Shown piece after piece: positions 1 to 7,717 of a stretch of DNA of 64,000 nt (the stretch's first letter is position 1; every line of letters starts with the position of its first letter). Below the pieces are notes generated by a model. That model ran no database searches, was not told where the DNA came from, and was given only the letters and a program-made list of their open reading frames with translations. Source of the stretch: an uncultured Lachnospiraceae bacterium (GTDB taxonomy: Bacteria; Bacillota; Clostridia; Lachnospirales; Lachnospiraceae); NCBI GenBank assembly GCA_946414885.1, contig CAMKQH010000018.1:1-64000 (forward strand). The letters are read 5' to 3'. Both the position numbers and the translations under genes were made by a program.

Positions 1-6
1 AGGGAA

Positions 7-110
7 TACTTGCCTGAGAAGGAAAATGGGCTTCCAGGCAAGTGGAAAAGCGAGATACTACTTGCCTGAGAAGGAAAAATGGAATCTAGGCAAGTAGAAG
101 AGCGAGGCAC
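7..110. repeat. Two tandem copies of a 52-bp hairpin repeat
   Basis: Two copies of a unit with a period of 52 bases; ACTTGCC starts at 8 and again at 60. Each copy is itself an inverted repeat: ACTTGCCTG (8-16) with CAGGCAAGT (35-43), and CTACTTGCCT (58-67) with AGGCAAGTAG (88-97). The purine-rich loop (GAGAAGGAAAAATGG) and the trailing AGCGAG are also shared. The first copy begins at the window edge, so more units may lie upstream. The second copy ends about 20 bases before the ribosome site of the acetyltransferase gene, so the array would lie in that gene's leader. Function unknown. Confidence 0.75.
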
Positions 111-130
111 GAATTAAGGAGGGGAAAAGA

Positions 131-550
131 ATGATCCATTACGTTGATTACGTAACCCCTGAAGAATACATGGAATTAAGGAAGATCGTTGGCTGGGTTC
201 AATTTCCGCTGGAAGAAGCGAAAGCATGCATTGACAATGCTTATATGGTTCTTTGCGTCAGGGATGATGACAAGGCGATTGGCGTGGTGCGGCTTTTGTG
301 GGATGGCGGATACATTGCTTTTTTGTCGGACGTGATAGTGATTCCCGAATATCAGGGACAGGGGATTGGAAGAAAGCTTGTGGAAGCATGTCTTCAAAAA
401 CTGAAAAATGACTTGAAGCCGGGATATAAGGTGAAAATCACGCTGAATTCAGCAAAAGGTAAGGAGCCCTTTTACGAGAAGTTTGGATTCAAGGAACGGC
501 CAAATGAAGATTCGGGCGCGGGAATGGATCAATGGATCATGAAAGAGTGA
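131..550 (+). CDS. GNAT-family N-acetyltransferase
   Basis: A 139-residue protein with the single-domain layout of GCN5-related acetyltransferases, which move an acetyl group from acetyl-CoA to an amine. The acetyl-CoA pyrophosphate loop is visible as PEYQGQGIGRKLVE at about residues 77-90 (Q/R-x-x-G-x-G/A). It follows the beta strand IAFLSDVIVIP and is followed by the usual FYEKFGF near the C-terminus. The start follows AGGAGGGG at a good distance. The acceptor cannot be told; small-molecule or antibiotic substrates are typical of this short group. It sits alone, downstream of the tandem hairpin repeats and codirectional with the next unknown gene. Confidence 0.85.
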   Translation: MIHYVDYVTPEEYMELRKIVGWVQFPLEEAKACIDNAYMVLCVRDDDKAIGVVRLLWDGGYIAFLSDVIVIPEYQGQGIGRKLVEACLQKLKNDLKPGYKVKITLNSAKGKEPFYEKFGFKERPNEDSGAGMDQWIMKE

Positions 551-610
551 AACACTTTGTTGCAGGCATAGTTAATTGACGTTGATTTAGATTCAAGGAG
601 GTATGGCAGG

Positions 611-1168
611 ATGGAAGATATTCTTAGCATTCCCTATGACTACTCAGGATATGATCTGGTATTTGAAGAGGGTACCACGGATCCGTCGATTTATTCTGAA
701 ATTACGCAGCTGATCACCAATCATAAATTTGACGTCTCCGGCATGGAAGAGTATGACGCTCTGACAAAGGATCCCACGGAAGACTCTTTTTATGAATTCT
801 ACGACGCGTGGATTGATCAATTGACGGAGGAGGGGTTCCTTACGGAGTTGAACTACAGCGTGGACATTAACAGTTTTGTGCTTGCGGTAAACGGGATTCT
901 TGAAGGCATCGGTTCTTCGAATTTGCTTGACGTTTCTGCGACGGTAAAGCTGTATCGCACGGAGCTGTCAAAGTATAGTTTTCAGGGGAAACCGGTTGGA
1001 GAAGATTTCAAATATGACGTTTTGGAAGCTAACGTAGTGGTTGCGGAGCTTAGGAAGATCGGTTATGAGCTGATCGCACTTTTCGATGGCTGTGACAACA
1101 ACATGCAGGCGATCATACCCGTGGACAAGATCCAAACCATGCAGGAACTGGAGGGCAGAATAAAATAA
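611..1168 (+). CDS. Hypothetical protein, 185 residues
   Basis: I do not recognise this family. It is an acidic, soluble-looking protein with no signal peptide, membrane segment or Cys motif. The middle part (about residues 50-75, EDSFYEFYDAWIDQL) is rich in aromatic and acidic residues, and the C-terminal third (ELRKIGYELIALFDGCDNN) looks like an alpha/beta fold ending in a polar helix. The start is set by AAGGAGG just upstream; an ATG at 603 is out of frame. The 60-base gap from the acetyltransferase gene allows co-transcription. The gene ends before a strong bidirectional-looking terminator shared with the convergent GH127 gene. Confidence 0.7.
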   Translation: MEDILSIPYDYSGYDLVFEEGTTDPSIYSEITQLITNHKFDVSGMEEYDALTKDPTEDSFYEFYDAWIDQLTEEGFLTELNYSVDINSFVLAVNGILEGIGSSNLLDVSATVKLYRTELSKYSFQGKPVGEDFKYDVLEANVVVAELRKIGYELIALFDGCDNNMQAIIPVDKIQTMQELEGRIK

Positions 1169-1204
1169 ATCAAGTTCAAACATTGATACTGCAAAGAGAA
1201 ACAG

Positions 1205-1240
1205 GCTGGCACCCGGAGTAATCCGGGTGCCAGCGGTTTT
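1205..1240. terminator. Terminator between convergent genes
   Basis: Perfect 12-bp stem GCTGGCACCCGG (1205-1216) / CCGGGTGCCAGC (1223-1234) with a 6-base loop, followed by GGTTTTCGTTT. It lies between the forward unknown gene and the reverse GH127 gene and probably ends the forward transcript. Confidence 0.85.
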
Positions 1241-1246
1241 CGTTTC

Positions 1247-3109
1247 TTATTCTTCCACCGGAAAGTAGATCTGATATCTCTCGTAACCAATATTCTTGAG
1301 AGGAATAAACTTAATTCCAACGTCCTGGAAGCGGGTTTTGAAGGTGTCTTTCCATGAACCCCATTCGCGTTCGTTGTCATGGGTGAGAAGCTCCGTCAGC
1401 TCATGGCCTTTTAAGTGAAGCGTGCGTTCTGCGTCCGAGAGGCCTGCAAGTGCAATGGGTCCGTAGGAGAAGGCGTAATAGTTGTCAGAGCCTTCCAGCT
1501 TCGTCGCATAGAGATCTAAGGGTAACCAAATGCAGATTTCATCATCGTTCTTGAAGGTGCGTCTCAGGCGGATAAAGCCGTCTTTTTCCAGAGCGGTTGT
1601 ATCGGTGATCTCGCCATTGACCGTGAGCTCAGCTTTTCTCTTAAGCCACTTGGGGAGTCTTAAGCAAAGGGTGAACTCCGTTTCCTTTTCCAGAGAAACC
1701 TTGAAGCACTGCTTCATGACGTCGGGCTGATGCGGGTAAATATGCGTGTTTTCACCGACGGCCTGAAGAGCAGAAGAAGTGCTGGAGGAATGGAAGCTTC
1801 CGCTTAAGGTGTCTCTGCGCTGATGAAGGGTAACGCTGGTTCCGTTTACTTCGAACGTTGCCTTGCTGGCTGCGTAAACGCCTAAGTAGACCTGATCACC
1901 GTCCTGGTAATAAAGGTATCTGTTGTGTGCCGCATTGGCTTGCACCAGCGTTCCGTGACAGCAGAAGAAGTCGGAGAACTTCTGGCCCCAGCCCTTGCGA
2001 AGTCCCGCTGACATTGGAAGGAAGTAAGTGATGAGTCCCTCCTCAGGGAATTCGGCGGTCTGACCGTTGGCATGGCCGCCTCTAAAATATCCCTGGGCCA
2101 TGATGCCATTGTATAGATTCTGCTCGATATAATCCAAAAACTCGACCTTCCCCGTCCAGCGGAAGAGAATGTCTGCCAGGCGGATCATGTTGTATACGGT
2201 GCAGTGCTCCTGGTTCTTGTCACCAAGACGCTCAGCCATGGATTTCAAGGGAGTCCAGATTTCTCCGCAGGTCTGGCCGCCGGTGACAAAGGAACCTCTC
2301 TTGGTAACGGCCATTTCCCAGTATTTCAGGGCAACGTTTTTATAGCGCTCATTGCCAGTCACTTCATAAACCCTGGCTGCACCGATCGCTTCGGGGATGG
2401 TGGTGTTTGCATGCATGTTGGTGAGCACGTCAATGCCCTCCAGCAGCTTATCAAACAACCGGTGTCTGTCGTAGCGCTCTATGAGCTCAAGGAACATGTT
2501 GTCCTTGGTGAATTCATAGAGATCTGCCCAGACCTCCAGCATGCCGCCGGTTTCAAAATCCAGAATGTTGTCCATTTCCTCGCGGCTCTTTCCGTTCGTA
2601 AAGTCATAGAACCACTTGGCAAACGAAACGGCAACCTCCAGGGCCTCCTTGTTACCCGTATAGCGGAACATGTCACAGAGACCCATGAACGTTTTGTGAA
2701 CGTTATAATGAGGGGCCCAAACCTGTTTGCCTCTGGCAATCCAGTAAAAATATTTTTCAGGGATGGAGGCTGCCCAAAGACCGCCATTTTCCATCTGGCA
2801 GCGCTTCAGCTCGTGGACAATGTGATTTGCCTTGGCAAGCAATTCCTCGTCGCCGGTTTCCAAATACCGCATGGCGCAGGCGCTCAGATAATGACCAAGG
2901 AAATGGCCGCGCAGCTGACAGGAAGGGTCTTCCCATCCGGTGTGTGCCATGTGTTTGCTCCCGAAATTCTGGTTGATTCCCGCTTCCTGATAAAAGTTCT
3001 GGAGAAGTGCGGGGGACTTTAACTCATCGAGATAACTTCTGTTGCAAGCCTCCTTGGCCAGCAGTTCGCCGTCCCATAACGTCACGTCTTTTCCAAATAA
3101 AGCTTTCAT
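1247..3109 (-). CDS. GH127-type beta-L-arabinofuranosidase (DUF1680 family)
   Basis: A 620-residue protein with the alpha/alpha-barrel signature of glycoside hydrolase family 127, whose characterised members release L-arabinofuranose from beta-linked oligosaccharides. The cysteine/zinc active site known from HypBA1 is visible: Glu301 and Cys303 in EHC, and the pair Cys383-Cys384 in FFCCHGT, of which the first corresponds to the catalytic nucleophile. GQTCGE and HANTTIPE are further family landmarks. There is no signal peptide, so it acts inside the cell on imported oligosaccharides. Length fits the family (about 600-650). It diverges from an AraC regulator and is followed across that gene by a GH43 enzyme, so the three form a plant-arabinan utilisation cluster. 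Exact linkage specificity is inferred. Confidence 0.88.
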   Translation of the reverse strand: MKALFGKDVTLWDGELLAKEACNRSYLDELKSPALLQNFYQEAGINQNFGSKHMAHTGWEDPSCQLRGHFLGHYLSACAMRYLETGDEELLAKANHIVHELKRCQMENGGLWAASIPEKYFYWIARGKQVWAPHYNVHKTFMGLCDMFRYTGNKEALEVAVSFAKWFYDFTNGKSREEMDNILDFETGGMLEVWADLYEFTKDNMFLELIERYDRHRLFDKLLEGIDVLTNMHANTTIPEAIGAARVYEVTGNERYKNVALKYWEMAVTKRGSFVTGGQTCGEIWTPLKSMAERLGDKNQEHCTVYNMIRLADILFRWTGKVEFLDYIEQNLYNGIMAQGYFRGGHANGQTAEFPEEGLITYFLPMSAGLRKGWGQKFSDFFCCHGTLVQANAAHNRYLYYQDGDQVYLGVYAASKATFEVNGTSVTLHQRRDTLSGSFHSSSTSSALQAVGENTHIYPHQPDVMKQCFKVSLEKETEFTLCLRLPKWLKRKAELTVNGEITDTTALEKDGFIRLRRTFKNDDEICIWLPLDLYATKLEGSDNYYAFSYGPIALAGLSDAERTLHLKGHELTELLTHDNEREWGSWKDTFKTRFQDVGIKFIPLKNIGYERYQIYFPVEE

Positions 3110-3277
3110 GCGCTTTCGCCTCCTAAGTTTTCCTGTGATTGACAGCCAAGCTGTTCGTTATTATAATTACATTATAGTCGCACAATATTCCATGATAAAT
3201 GGCATATAAATGCATATAAATATAAAATAAGCGCATTTTCTGAGCCGCGAAAGGTAAATGACGGTTCGGGGGAGGGA
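3110..3277. promoter_or_regulatory. Divergent promoter region of GH127 and AraC genes
   Basis: This 168-base, AT-rich gap separates the divergent genes. On the reverse strand a TATAAT lies near 3170, about 60 bases before the GH127 start, with no convincing -35 box, as expected for an activator-dependent promoter. Imperfect repeats of ATATAAATGCATATAAATATAAAAT lie nearer the regulator side (about 3202-3230). AraC-family proteins commonly bind such divergent regions, but I cannot define the operator. Confidence 0.5.
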
Positions 3278-4150
3278 ATGAAAGAGTTGACGGACAATCG
3301 GATCAGATTATATACGGACGTGCTGCCTTCCGTCAGTCTGTGCGGATACTTAAGCACCGATGCGGGATTTGTACATCCGGACAGGATTCTCGACGTTAAC
3401 GTGTTGTTATACGTTGAAGAAGGCAGTTTTCACGTTTTTGAGGAAAATGAGGAGTTCATGGTGAAACCAGGGGAATTGCTTTTCTTAAAGCAGGGGTTTC
3501 ATCATTATGGGGACGTGAAGTGTCCGAAGGGTACGAAGTGGTTTTTCGTACACTTTCATTTGAATGAAGAGGGAACGGGAAAAGAACTGGCGCCCTATGA
3601 GAGGTTTCTCTTTACGGAGGCGGAGGAAGAGGTCCGCCGCGCTTATCACGCCTTGCCAAAGATGGCCCGGGTGGATAAGAAGGACAGGATCTTTTCGCGT
3701 TTTATGACGCTGGTGAGAATGTTCGAATCCAGGGATTACGGGGCCAATCTCAGCATGAATGCCTATCTGTATGAGATCCTTATGGAGATTTACGAGCAAT
3801 CGCTGCCTGAGAGGCACGTGGACGGAAAGCAGGAAAAGGTGTTGAAGATGATGGCATTTCTTGATGAACGGGCAGACAGGCCCTTTGCTTCGGAAGAGCT
3901 TGAAGAGCACATGGGACTTACGTTTAAACACCTAAACCTTTTGTTCAAGCAGACAACGGGAACGACCCTCTGGAAGTATCACTGTAGCGTCCGGATGGAA
4001 AGGGCTAAGCGTTTGCTTACCGCCACGACGCTTTCCATCGGGGAGATCAGTGACGAGCTTCACTTTGAGTCATCCTATTATTTTTGTAATACGTTCAAAA
4101 AGCAAACGGGGATGGCACCTTCCAAGTATAGGAAAGAAAACCTGATCTGA
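3278..4150 (+). CDS. AraC-family transcriptional regulator
   Basis: 290 residues with the standard two-part layout: an N-terminal cupin-like sensor (about residues 1-140, with NEEFMVKPGELLFLKQGFHH typical of the sugar-binding arm) and a C-terminal double helix-turn-helix (about 190-288). The second HTH shows the hallmark SYYFCNTFKKQTGMAPSKYR. Such regulators usually activate adjacent carbohydrate genes when an effector sugar binds. It is divergent from the GH127 gene and upstream of the GH43 gene, so arabino-oligosaccharides are the likely signal. The start follows GGGGGAGG. The effector is inferred from context only. Confidence 0.9.
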   Translation: MKELTDNRIRLYTDVLPSVSLCGYLSTDAGFVHPDRILDVNVLLYVEEGSFHVFEENEEFMVKPGELLFLKQGFHHYGDVKCPKGTKWFFVHFHLNEEGTGKELAPYERFLFTEAEEEVRRAYHALPKMARVDKKDRIFSRFMTLVRMFESRDYGANLSMNAYLYEILMEIYEQSLPERHVDGKQEKVLKMMAFLDERADRPFASEELEEHMGLTFKHLNLLFKQTTGTTLWKYHCSVRMERAKRLLTATTLSIGEISDELHFESSYYFCNTFKKQTGMAPSKYRKENLI

Positions 4151-4171
4151 CTGAGCGTAAGGGGTACAATA

Positions 4172-4200
4172 TTGAATGCGGCGCGGGAATCTGTTATAAT
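4172..4200 (+). promoter_or_regulatory. Sigma-A-type promoter for GH43 gene
   Basis: TTGAAT (4172-4177), 17-base spacer, TATAAT (4195-4200). It lies 65 bases before the GH43 start, so that gene can be expressed separately from the AraC gene. Confidence 0.7.
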
Positions 4201-4265
4201 GTGATGGAAGTGAAACGGCGAATCCGTTTGACTAATTAGATGAAACTTACGTTAGGAGGCAAAAG

Positions 4266-5198
4266 ATGGAACAGCAGCAAAAGGAATACGGCAAGAATCC
4301 GATCATCCAGTCAATTTACACGGCAGATCCGGCGCCGATGGTTTACGGGGATACCCTGTATCTTTATACCACCCATGATGAAGATCAGCTCGTGAATGAT
4401 TTTTACACCATGGTTGACTGGCGTTGTTTTTCGACCAAGGACATGGTGCATTGGACGGATCACGGAAAGATTTTCTCTCTCGATGACATAGAGTGGGCGG
4501 ACGACAGGGCTTGGGCGCCGCAAGCGATCGAGAGAAACGGTAAGTTTTATCTCTACTGTCCCGTGCATAAGACAAACGGCGGCATGGCCATCGCCGTAGG
4601 CGTTTCAGACAATCCTGCGGGACCTTTTCAGGATCTCGGTCATCCACTGGTGGACGAGGGTGATTGGAATGACATTGATCCCACGGTCTATATTGACGAT
4701 GACGGACAGGCCTATCTGTATTTTGGAAATCCGGAGCTCCGTTACGTGCTCTTAAACGAGGACATGATCTCTTATGACGAGAAGGTTGGCGTTTGCAAGA
4801 TTCCCATGACGGTGGAATCCTTTGGAAAAGGCGGACACATGACCGGTACGACTTATGGAGAAGGCCCTTGGTTCTATAAGAGAAATGGTTTGTATTACAT
4901 GGTTTATGCGGCGTTTGCAGAGAACGTGCATCAGGAGCATCTGGCATATTCCGTTTCCGAGAATCCCACGGGTCCTTGGAAGTACGGCGGCGTGCTGATG
5001 ACGGAGGAAGGCGGCGTGTTTACCAATCACCCCGGCGTGTGTGACTTTAAGGGACACTCTTATCTGTTCTATCATACGGGAGAGCTGCCCGGAGGAGGAC
5101 TGTTCCATCGGAGCGTATGCGTGGCTGAGTTTACGTACAATGAGGACGGATCCATCAATACCATTCCCATGTGCTCAGGGGTTGAGGGGATCGAGTAA
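4266..5198 (+). CDS. Glycoside hydrolase family 43 (arabinosidase/xylosidase)
   Basis: A 310-residue single-domain five-bladed propeller enzyme. The three acidic residues of family 43 can be placed: Asp21 in TADPAP (general base), Asp138 in NDIDPTVY (pKa modulator) and Glu199 in YGEGPW (general acid). No signal peptide, so it is cytoplasmic. The family removes arabinose or xylose from side chains or oligosaccharides by inversion. With the GH127 enzyme and AraC regulator upstream it probably completes breakdown of imported arabinose-containing oligosaccharides. The start follows TTAGGAGG. Arabinofuranosidase and beta-xylosidase activities cannot be separated by reading. Confidence 0.88.
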   Translation: MEQQQKEYGKNPIIQSIYTADPAPMVYGDTLYLYTTHDEDQLVNDFYTMVDWRCFSTKDMVHWTDHGKIFSLDDIEWADDRAWAPQAIERNGKFYLYCPVHKTNGGMAIAVGVSDNPAGPFQDLGHPLVDEGDWNDIDPTVYIDDDGQAYLYFGNPELRYVLLNEDMISYDEKVGVCKIPMTVESFGKGGHMTGTTYGEGPWFYKRNGLYYMVYAAFAENVHQEHLAYSVSENPTGPWKYGGVLMTEEGGVFTNHPGVCDFKGHSYLFYHTGELPGGGLFHRSVCVAEFTYNEDGSINTIPMCSGVEGIE

Positions 5199-5271
5199 GC
5201 GTTACTTCGACCTACGGTAGCGCATCGCCAAAGCCTTTCATATATTGTAAAAAAACGGTCTTGGGGAAAGC

Positions 5272-5502
5272 ATGACGTTTACGGAACTCCAAAACAAAGA
5301 CGTGATCAATATCCGGGATTGCAGAAGGCTTGGACGGGTTTGTAATCTGGAATTTGATGAGTGCAAGGGCTGCATTTGCAAGATCATGGTTCCGGGAACC
5401 TGCAAGCTGTTTGGCTTTTTGCGGTGCGAACCGGAGGTGGCAATCTGTTGGAAGGACATTCGTCAGATCGGACCAGACATTATTCTGGTTGACGTAGATT
5501 AA
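5272..5502 (+). CDS. YlmC/YmxH-family sporulation protein (PRC-barrel)
   Basis: A 76-residue protein of the PRC-barrel type: DVINIRDCRRLGRVCNLEFD at about residues 11-30 is the signature strand-turn-strand. Homologs in Bacillus (ylmC, ymxH) are sporulation-expressed, small and of unclear molecular role. The C-terminal strand WKDIRQIGPDIILVDVD is typical. It is followed after 58 bases by nrdR, an arrangement common in Clostridia. The start follows GGGGAAAGC. No clear sporulation promoter was found upstream. Confidence 0.85.
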   Translation: MTFTELQNKDVINIRDCRRLGRVCNLEFDECKGCICKIMVPGTCKLFGFLRCEPEVAICWKDIRQIGPDIILVDVD

Positions 5503-5560
5503 GAAAAAGCGTAAAATTATGACAGGAAAAGAGTATTTTTACGCACAAGGAGGAACCAAA

Positions 5561-6010
5561 GTGAAGTGTCCCTATTGTAATCAGGAAAATACCCGCGTGA
5601 TCGATTCCAGACCGGCTGAGGATAACAATTCCATCCGCCGCAGAAGGGAATGTGACGAATGTGGAAAGAGATTTACCACCTATGAAAAGATCGAGACGAT
5701 TCCCCTGATCATCATCAAGAAGGATAACAATCGTCAGACCTATGACCGGGAGAAAATCGAGGCCGGCGTTCTCCGTGCCTGCCACAAGCGTCCCGTCAGT
5801 GCAACGCAGCTGACCAATCTTGTGAACGAGGTAGAGAATGAGATCTTCAGCATGGAGGATAAGGAAATTCCCAGTCGCGTGATCGGTGAGATCGTGATGA
5901 ATAAGCTGAAGGACCTGGACGAAGTCGCATACGTGCGATTTGCTTCCGTCTATCGTGAATTCAAAGACATCAATACTTTCATGGATGAACTGAAGACAAT
6001 GCTGAAGTAG
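5561..6010 (+). CDS. nrdR: Transcriptional repressor NrdR
   Basis: A regulator of ribonucleotide reductase genes that senses ATP/dATP. The N-terminus is the zinc ribbon (CPYC at 3-6, CDECG near 31-35) and residues about 49-139 form the ATP-cone, starting with PLIIIKKDNNRQTYDREK. I chose the GTG at 5561 (VKCPYCN), not an upstream in-frame ATG at 5519, because AAGGAGG lies directly before it and the zinc ribbon normally starts at residue 1. That gives 149 residues, the usual family length. It ends 35 bases before a strong terminator. No NrdR boxes or nrd genes lie in this window, so its targets are elsewhere. Confidence 0.95.
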   Translation: MKCPYCNQENTRVIDSRPAEDNNSIRRRRECDECGKRFTTYEKIETIPLIIIKKDNNRQTYDREKIEAGVLRACHKRPVSATQLTNLVNEVENEIFSMEDKEIPSRVIGEIVMNKLKDLDEVAYVRFASVYREFKDINTFMDELKTMLK

Positions 6011-6045
6011 TAAGTAGAATAACGAAACGTTATTGAAGTGAAACG

Positions 6046-6078
6046 AAGAACCGCAGGAATGACCTGCGGTTCTTTTTT
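6046..6078 (+). terminator. Intrinsic terminator after nrdR
   Basis: AAGAACCGCAGG (6046-6057), 5-base loop, CCTGCGGTTCTT (6063-6074), then T-run. The 12-bp stem is perfect. It also separates nrdR from the convergent flippase gene. Confidence 0.9.
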
Positions 6079-6115
6079 GTGCGATGCGGCCGATCGTTGA
6101 GTAGGATTCTTTTTC

Positions 6116-7561
6116 CTACCCGATCACGTGACAATGGGATTGCCGAAAGAATTTTCTTAAGCAGATCCCGTAAAGGACAGTCAACAGTAACTGTCCGGCC
6201 AGCATGCCCCAAAGCCATCCGCGGATGCCGAAAATGGGAACGGCGAGATAAACAAAGGCTAGGCGCATCATTAGACTTAAGACGTTGACGGCAAAGATGG
6301 CGCCAGCTTTCCCCAAGCCTTGCAGTATGCTTGAAAGCGTGACGTCCAAATAGAGAAAGGGGCAGATCCATCCCAACGTGCGTATGCACTGGCCCGCAAG
6401 GACGCTGTGGAACATGGTCCTTCCCAAAAACGGCCCGAGGATCACAAAAATACCCAGAAAGAAAAAGCCCATGAGGAGAGTGTATTTTATGGTGCGAAGA
6501 GTGAGGAAACGCACCACGTCCATCTTGTGAAGGCAGTAATTTTCAGAGATCATTGGAAGCAGCATGACGGCAATGGAACCGGTCAGGGCATTGGGAAAGA
6601 AGATTAAGGGAAGGGCCATGCCGGTCAGCACGCCGTAGACGGAAAGGGCACCTTCTGAAGTGTAGCCATATGCGCGAAGCATTTCGGGAATGGCAACGGA
6701 TTCCGCGCTGCTAAGGAGCGTTAGCGTCAGACGGTTTGCGGTCAGGGGGAGCGCCATGGACAGCAGGCCGGCGTAGACACAGCGCCAGGAAACGGTAAGG
6801 GAAGGCGTTGGGTTCAAGCGGCTGACTGGGGACGGGATAATTATCCATGGTGGAGTGGAGGGCGCATGAGGATTCTCCAGCCTTTTGGGGAAATAAGGAA
6901 GAAAGGTGAGGATTGCCACGGTCATGCTGACAAATTCACCTACGGCCAGGCCAAAGATGGCGGTGCCAATGGAAGGAACCTGCCCTTTGGCGACGTCACT
7001 GGCAGTGATGAAGAAAACGCAACAGACGCGGGTGAGCTGTTCCACGATCTGGGCAAAGGAGGGAAGTCCTGCCTTCTTCATGCCGTAAAACCAGCCGTTA
7101 ATGCAGGCATGAATGCCGACAAAGGGAAAGGAAAACGCGATGATCCGAAGAAGCGGGATAGTCCGAGGCTCCTTAAGCAAATGAACGGCGATGGGGCCGG
7201 CCAGGGAATACGTAAGGAACGTGCAGATCCCGGAGAGAGGCAGCGAAATGCTAAGGGATGCCCAGAAAGGGCGCTTTGCCACGGGATTCTTTAGACCGGC
7301 ATACCTGGCTGCATATTCGGCCGTTAGCTTTGAGACGGCCGTCTGATAGCTACCTGCCGTGAGGGAAAAGGACAGGGCGATCACGGGGCTGACTAGCTGA
7401 TAGATCCCCATGTTTTCCTCCCCAAAGAGCCTGGATAAATAGATACGGTAAAAAAAGCCGATGAGACGGCTGAGGAGACCAGTCAGCGTCAGGATCAAGG
7501 TGCCCGTGATGAGCGGACGCCTTATCAGTTCTTTTAGCTTTGGGAGCAAGCGTGAATTCAT
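6116..7561 (-). CDS. Stage V sporulation protein B-like lipid flippase (MATE/MOP family)
   Basis: A 481-residue integral membrane protein with about 12-14 hydrophobic segments. The N-terminus GTLILTLTGLLSRLIGFFYRIYLSRLFG is characteristic of SpoVB/YtgP-type members of the MOP exporter superfamily, which flip lipid-linked precursors of peptidoglycan or polysaccharide. In Bacillus SpoVB is needed for spore cortex synthesis. Many Clostridia carry several paralogs, so a vegetative role is possible. It converges with nrdR and diverges from the iscS-mnmA fusion. A TATAAT about 50 bases upstream lacks a clear -35 box. Confidence 0.85.
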   Translation of the reverse strand: MNSRLLPKLKELIRRPLITGTLILTLTGLLSRLIGFFYRIYLSRLFGEENMGIYQLVSPVIALSFSLTAGSYQTAVSKLTAEYAARYAGLKNPVAKRPFWASLSISLPLSGICTFLTYSLAGPIAVHLLKEPRTIPLLRIIAFSFPFVGIHACINGWFYGMKKAGLPSFAQIVEQLTRVCCVFFITASDVAKGQVPSIGTAIFGLAVGEFVSMTVAILTFLPYFPKRLENPHAPSTPPWIIIPSPVSRLNPTPSLTVSWRCVYAGLLSMALPLTANRLTLTLLSSAESVAIPEMLRAYGYTSEGALSVYGVLTGMALPLIFFPNALTGSIAVMLLPMISENYCLHKMDVVRFLTLRTIKYTLLMGFFFLGIFVILGPFLGRTMFHSVLAGQCIRTLGWICPFLYLDVTLSSILQGLGKAGAIFAVNVLSLMMRLAFVYLAVPIFGIRGWLWGMLAGQLLLTVLYGICLRKFFRQSHCHVIG

Positions 7562-7629
7562 TTTAACATCCTTCTGCCCATCATAAGGGCGGTCGCGATT
7601 CTCCTTGTCATTATACGCAAAAGTCCCTG

Positions 7630-7659
7630 TTGAAAGAACGAGAGAAAAAATGGTATACT
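7630..7659 (+). promoter_or_regulatory. Promoter of the iscS-mnmA fusion gene
   Basis: TTGAAA (7630-7635), 18-base spacer, TATACT (7654-7659), 58 bases before the start codon. Confidence 0.65.
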
Positions 7660-7717
7660 ACGAGAGAACGTTAGTTGACGTACAAATTAGAAGGATAAAA
7701 TGCGGAGTGCGTGATCT

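Noticed and set aside
2204..3022. A 272-codon open frame antisense to the GH127 gene
   Set aside because: It lacks a ribosome site, lies wholly within a gene with intact active-site residues, and has no recognisable motifs; long antisense frames arise from GC-rich codon use.
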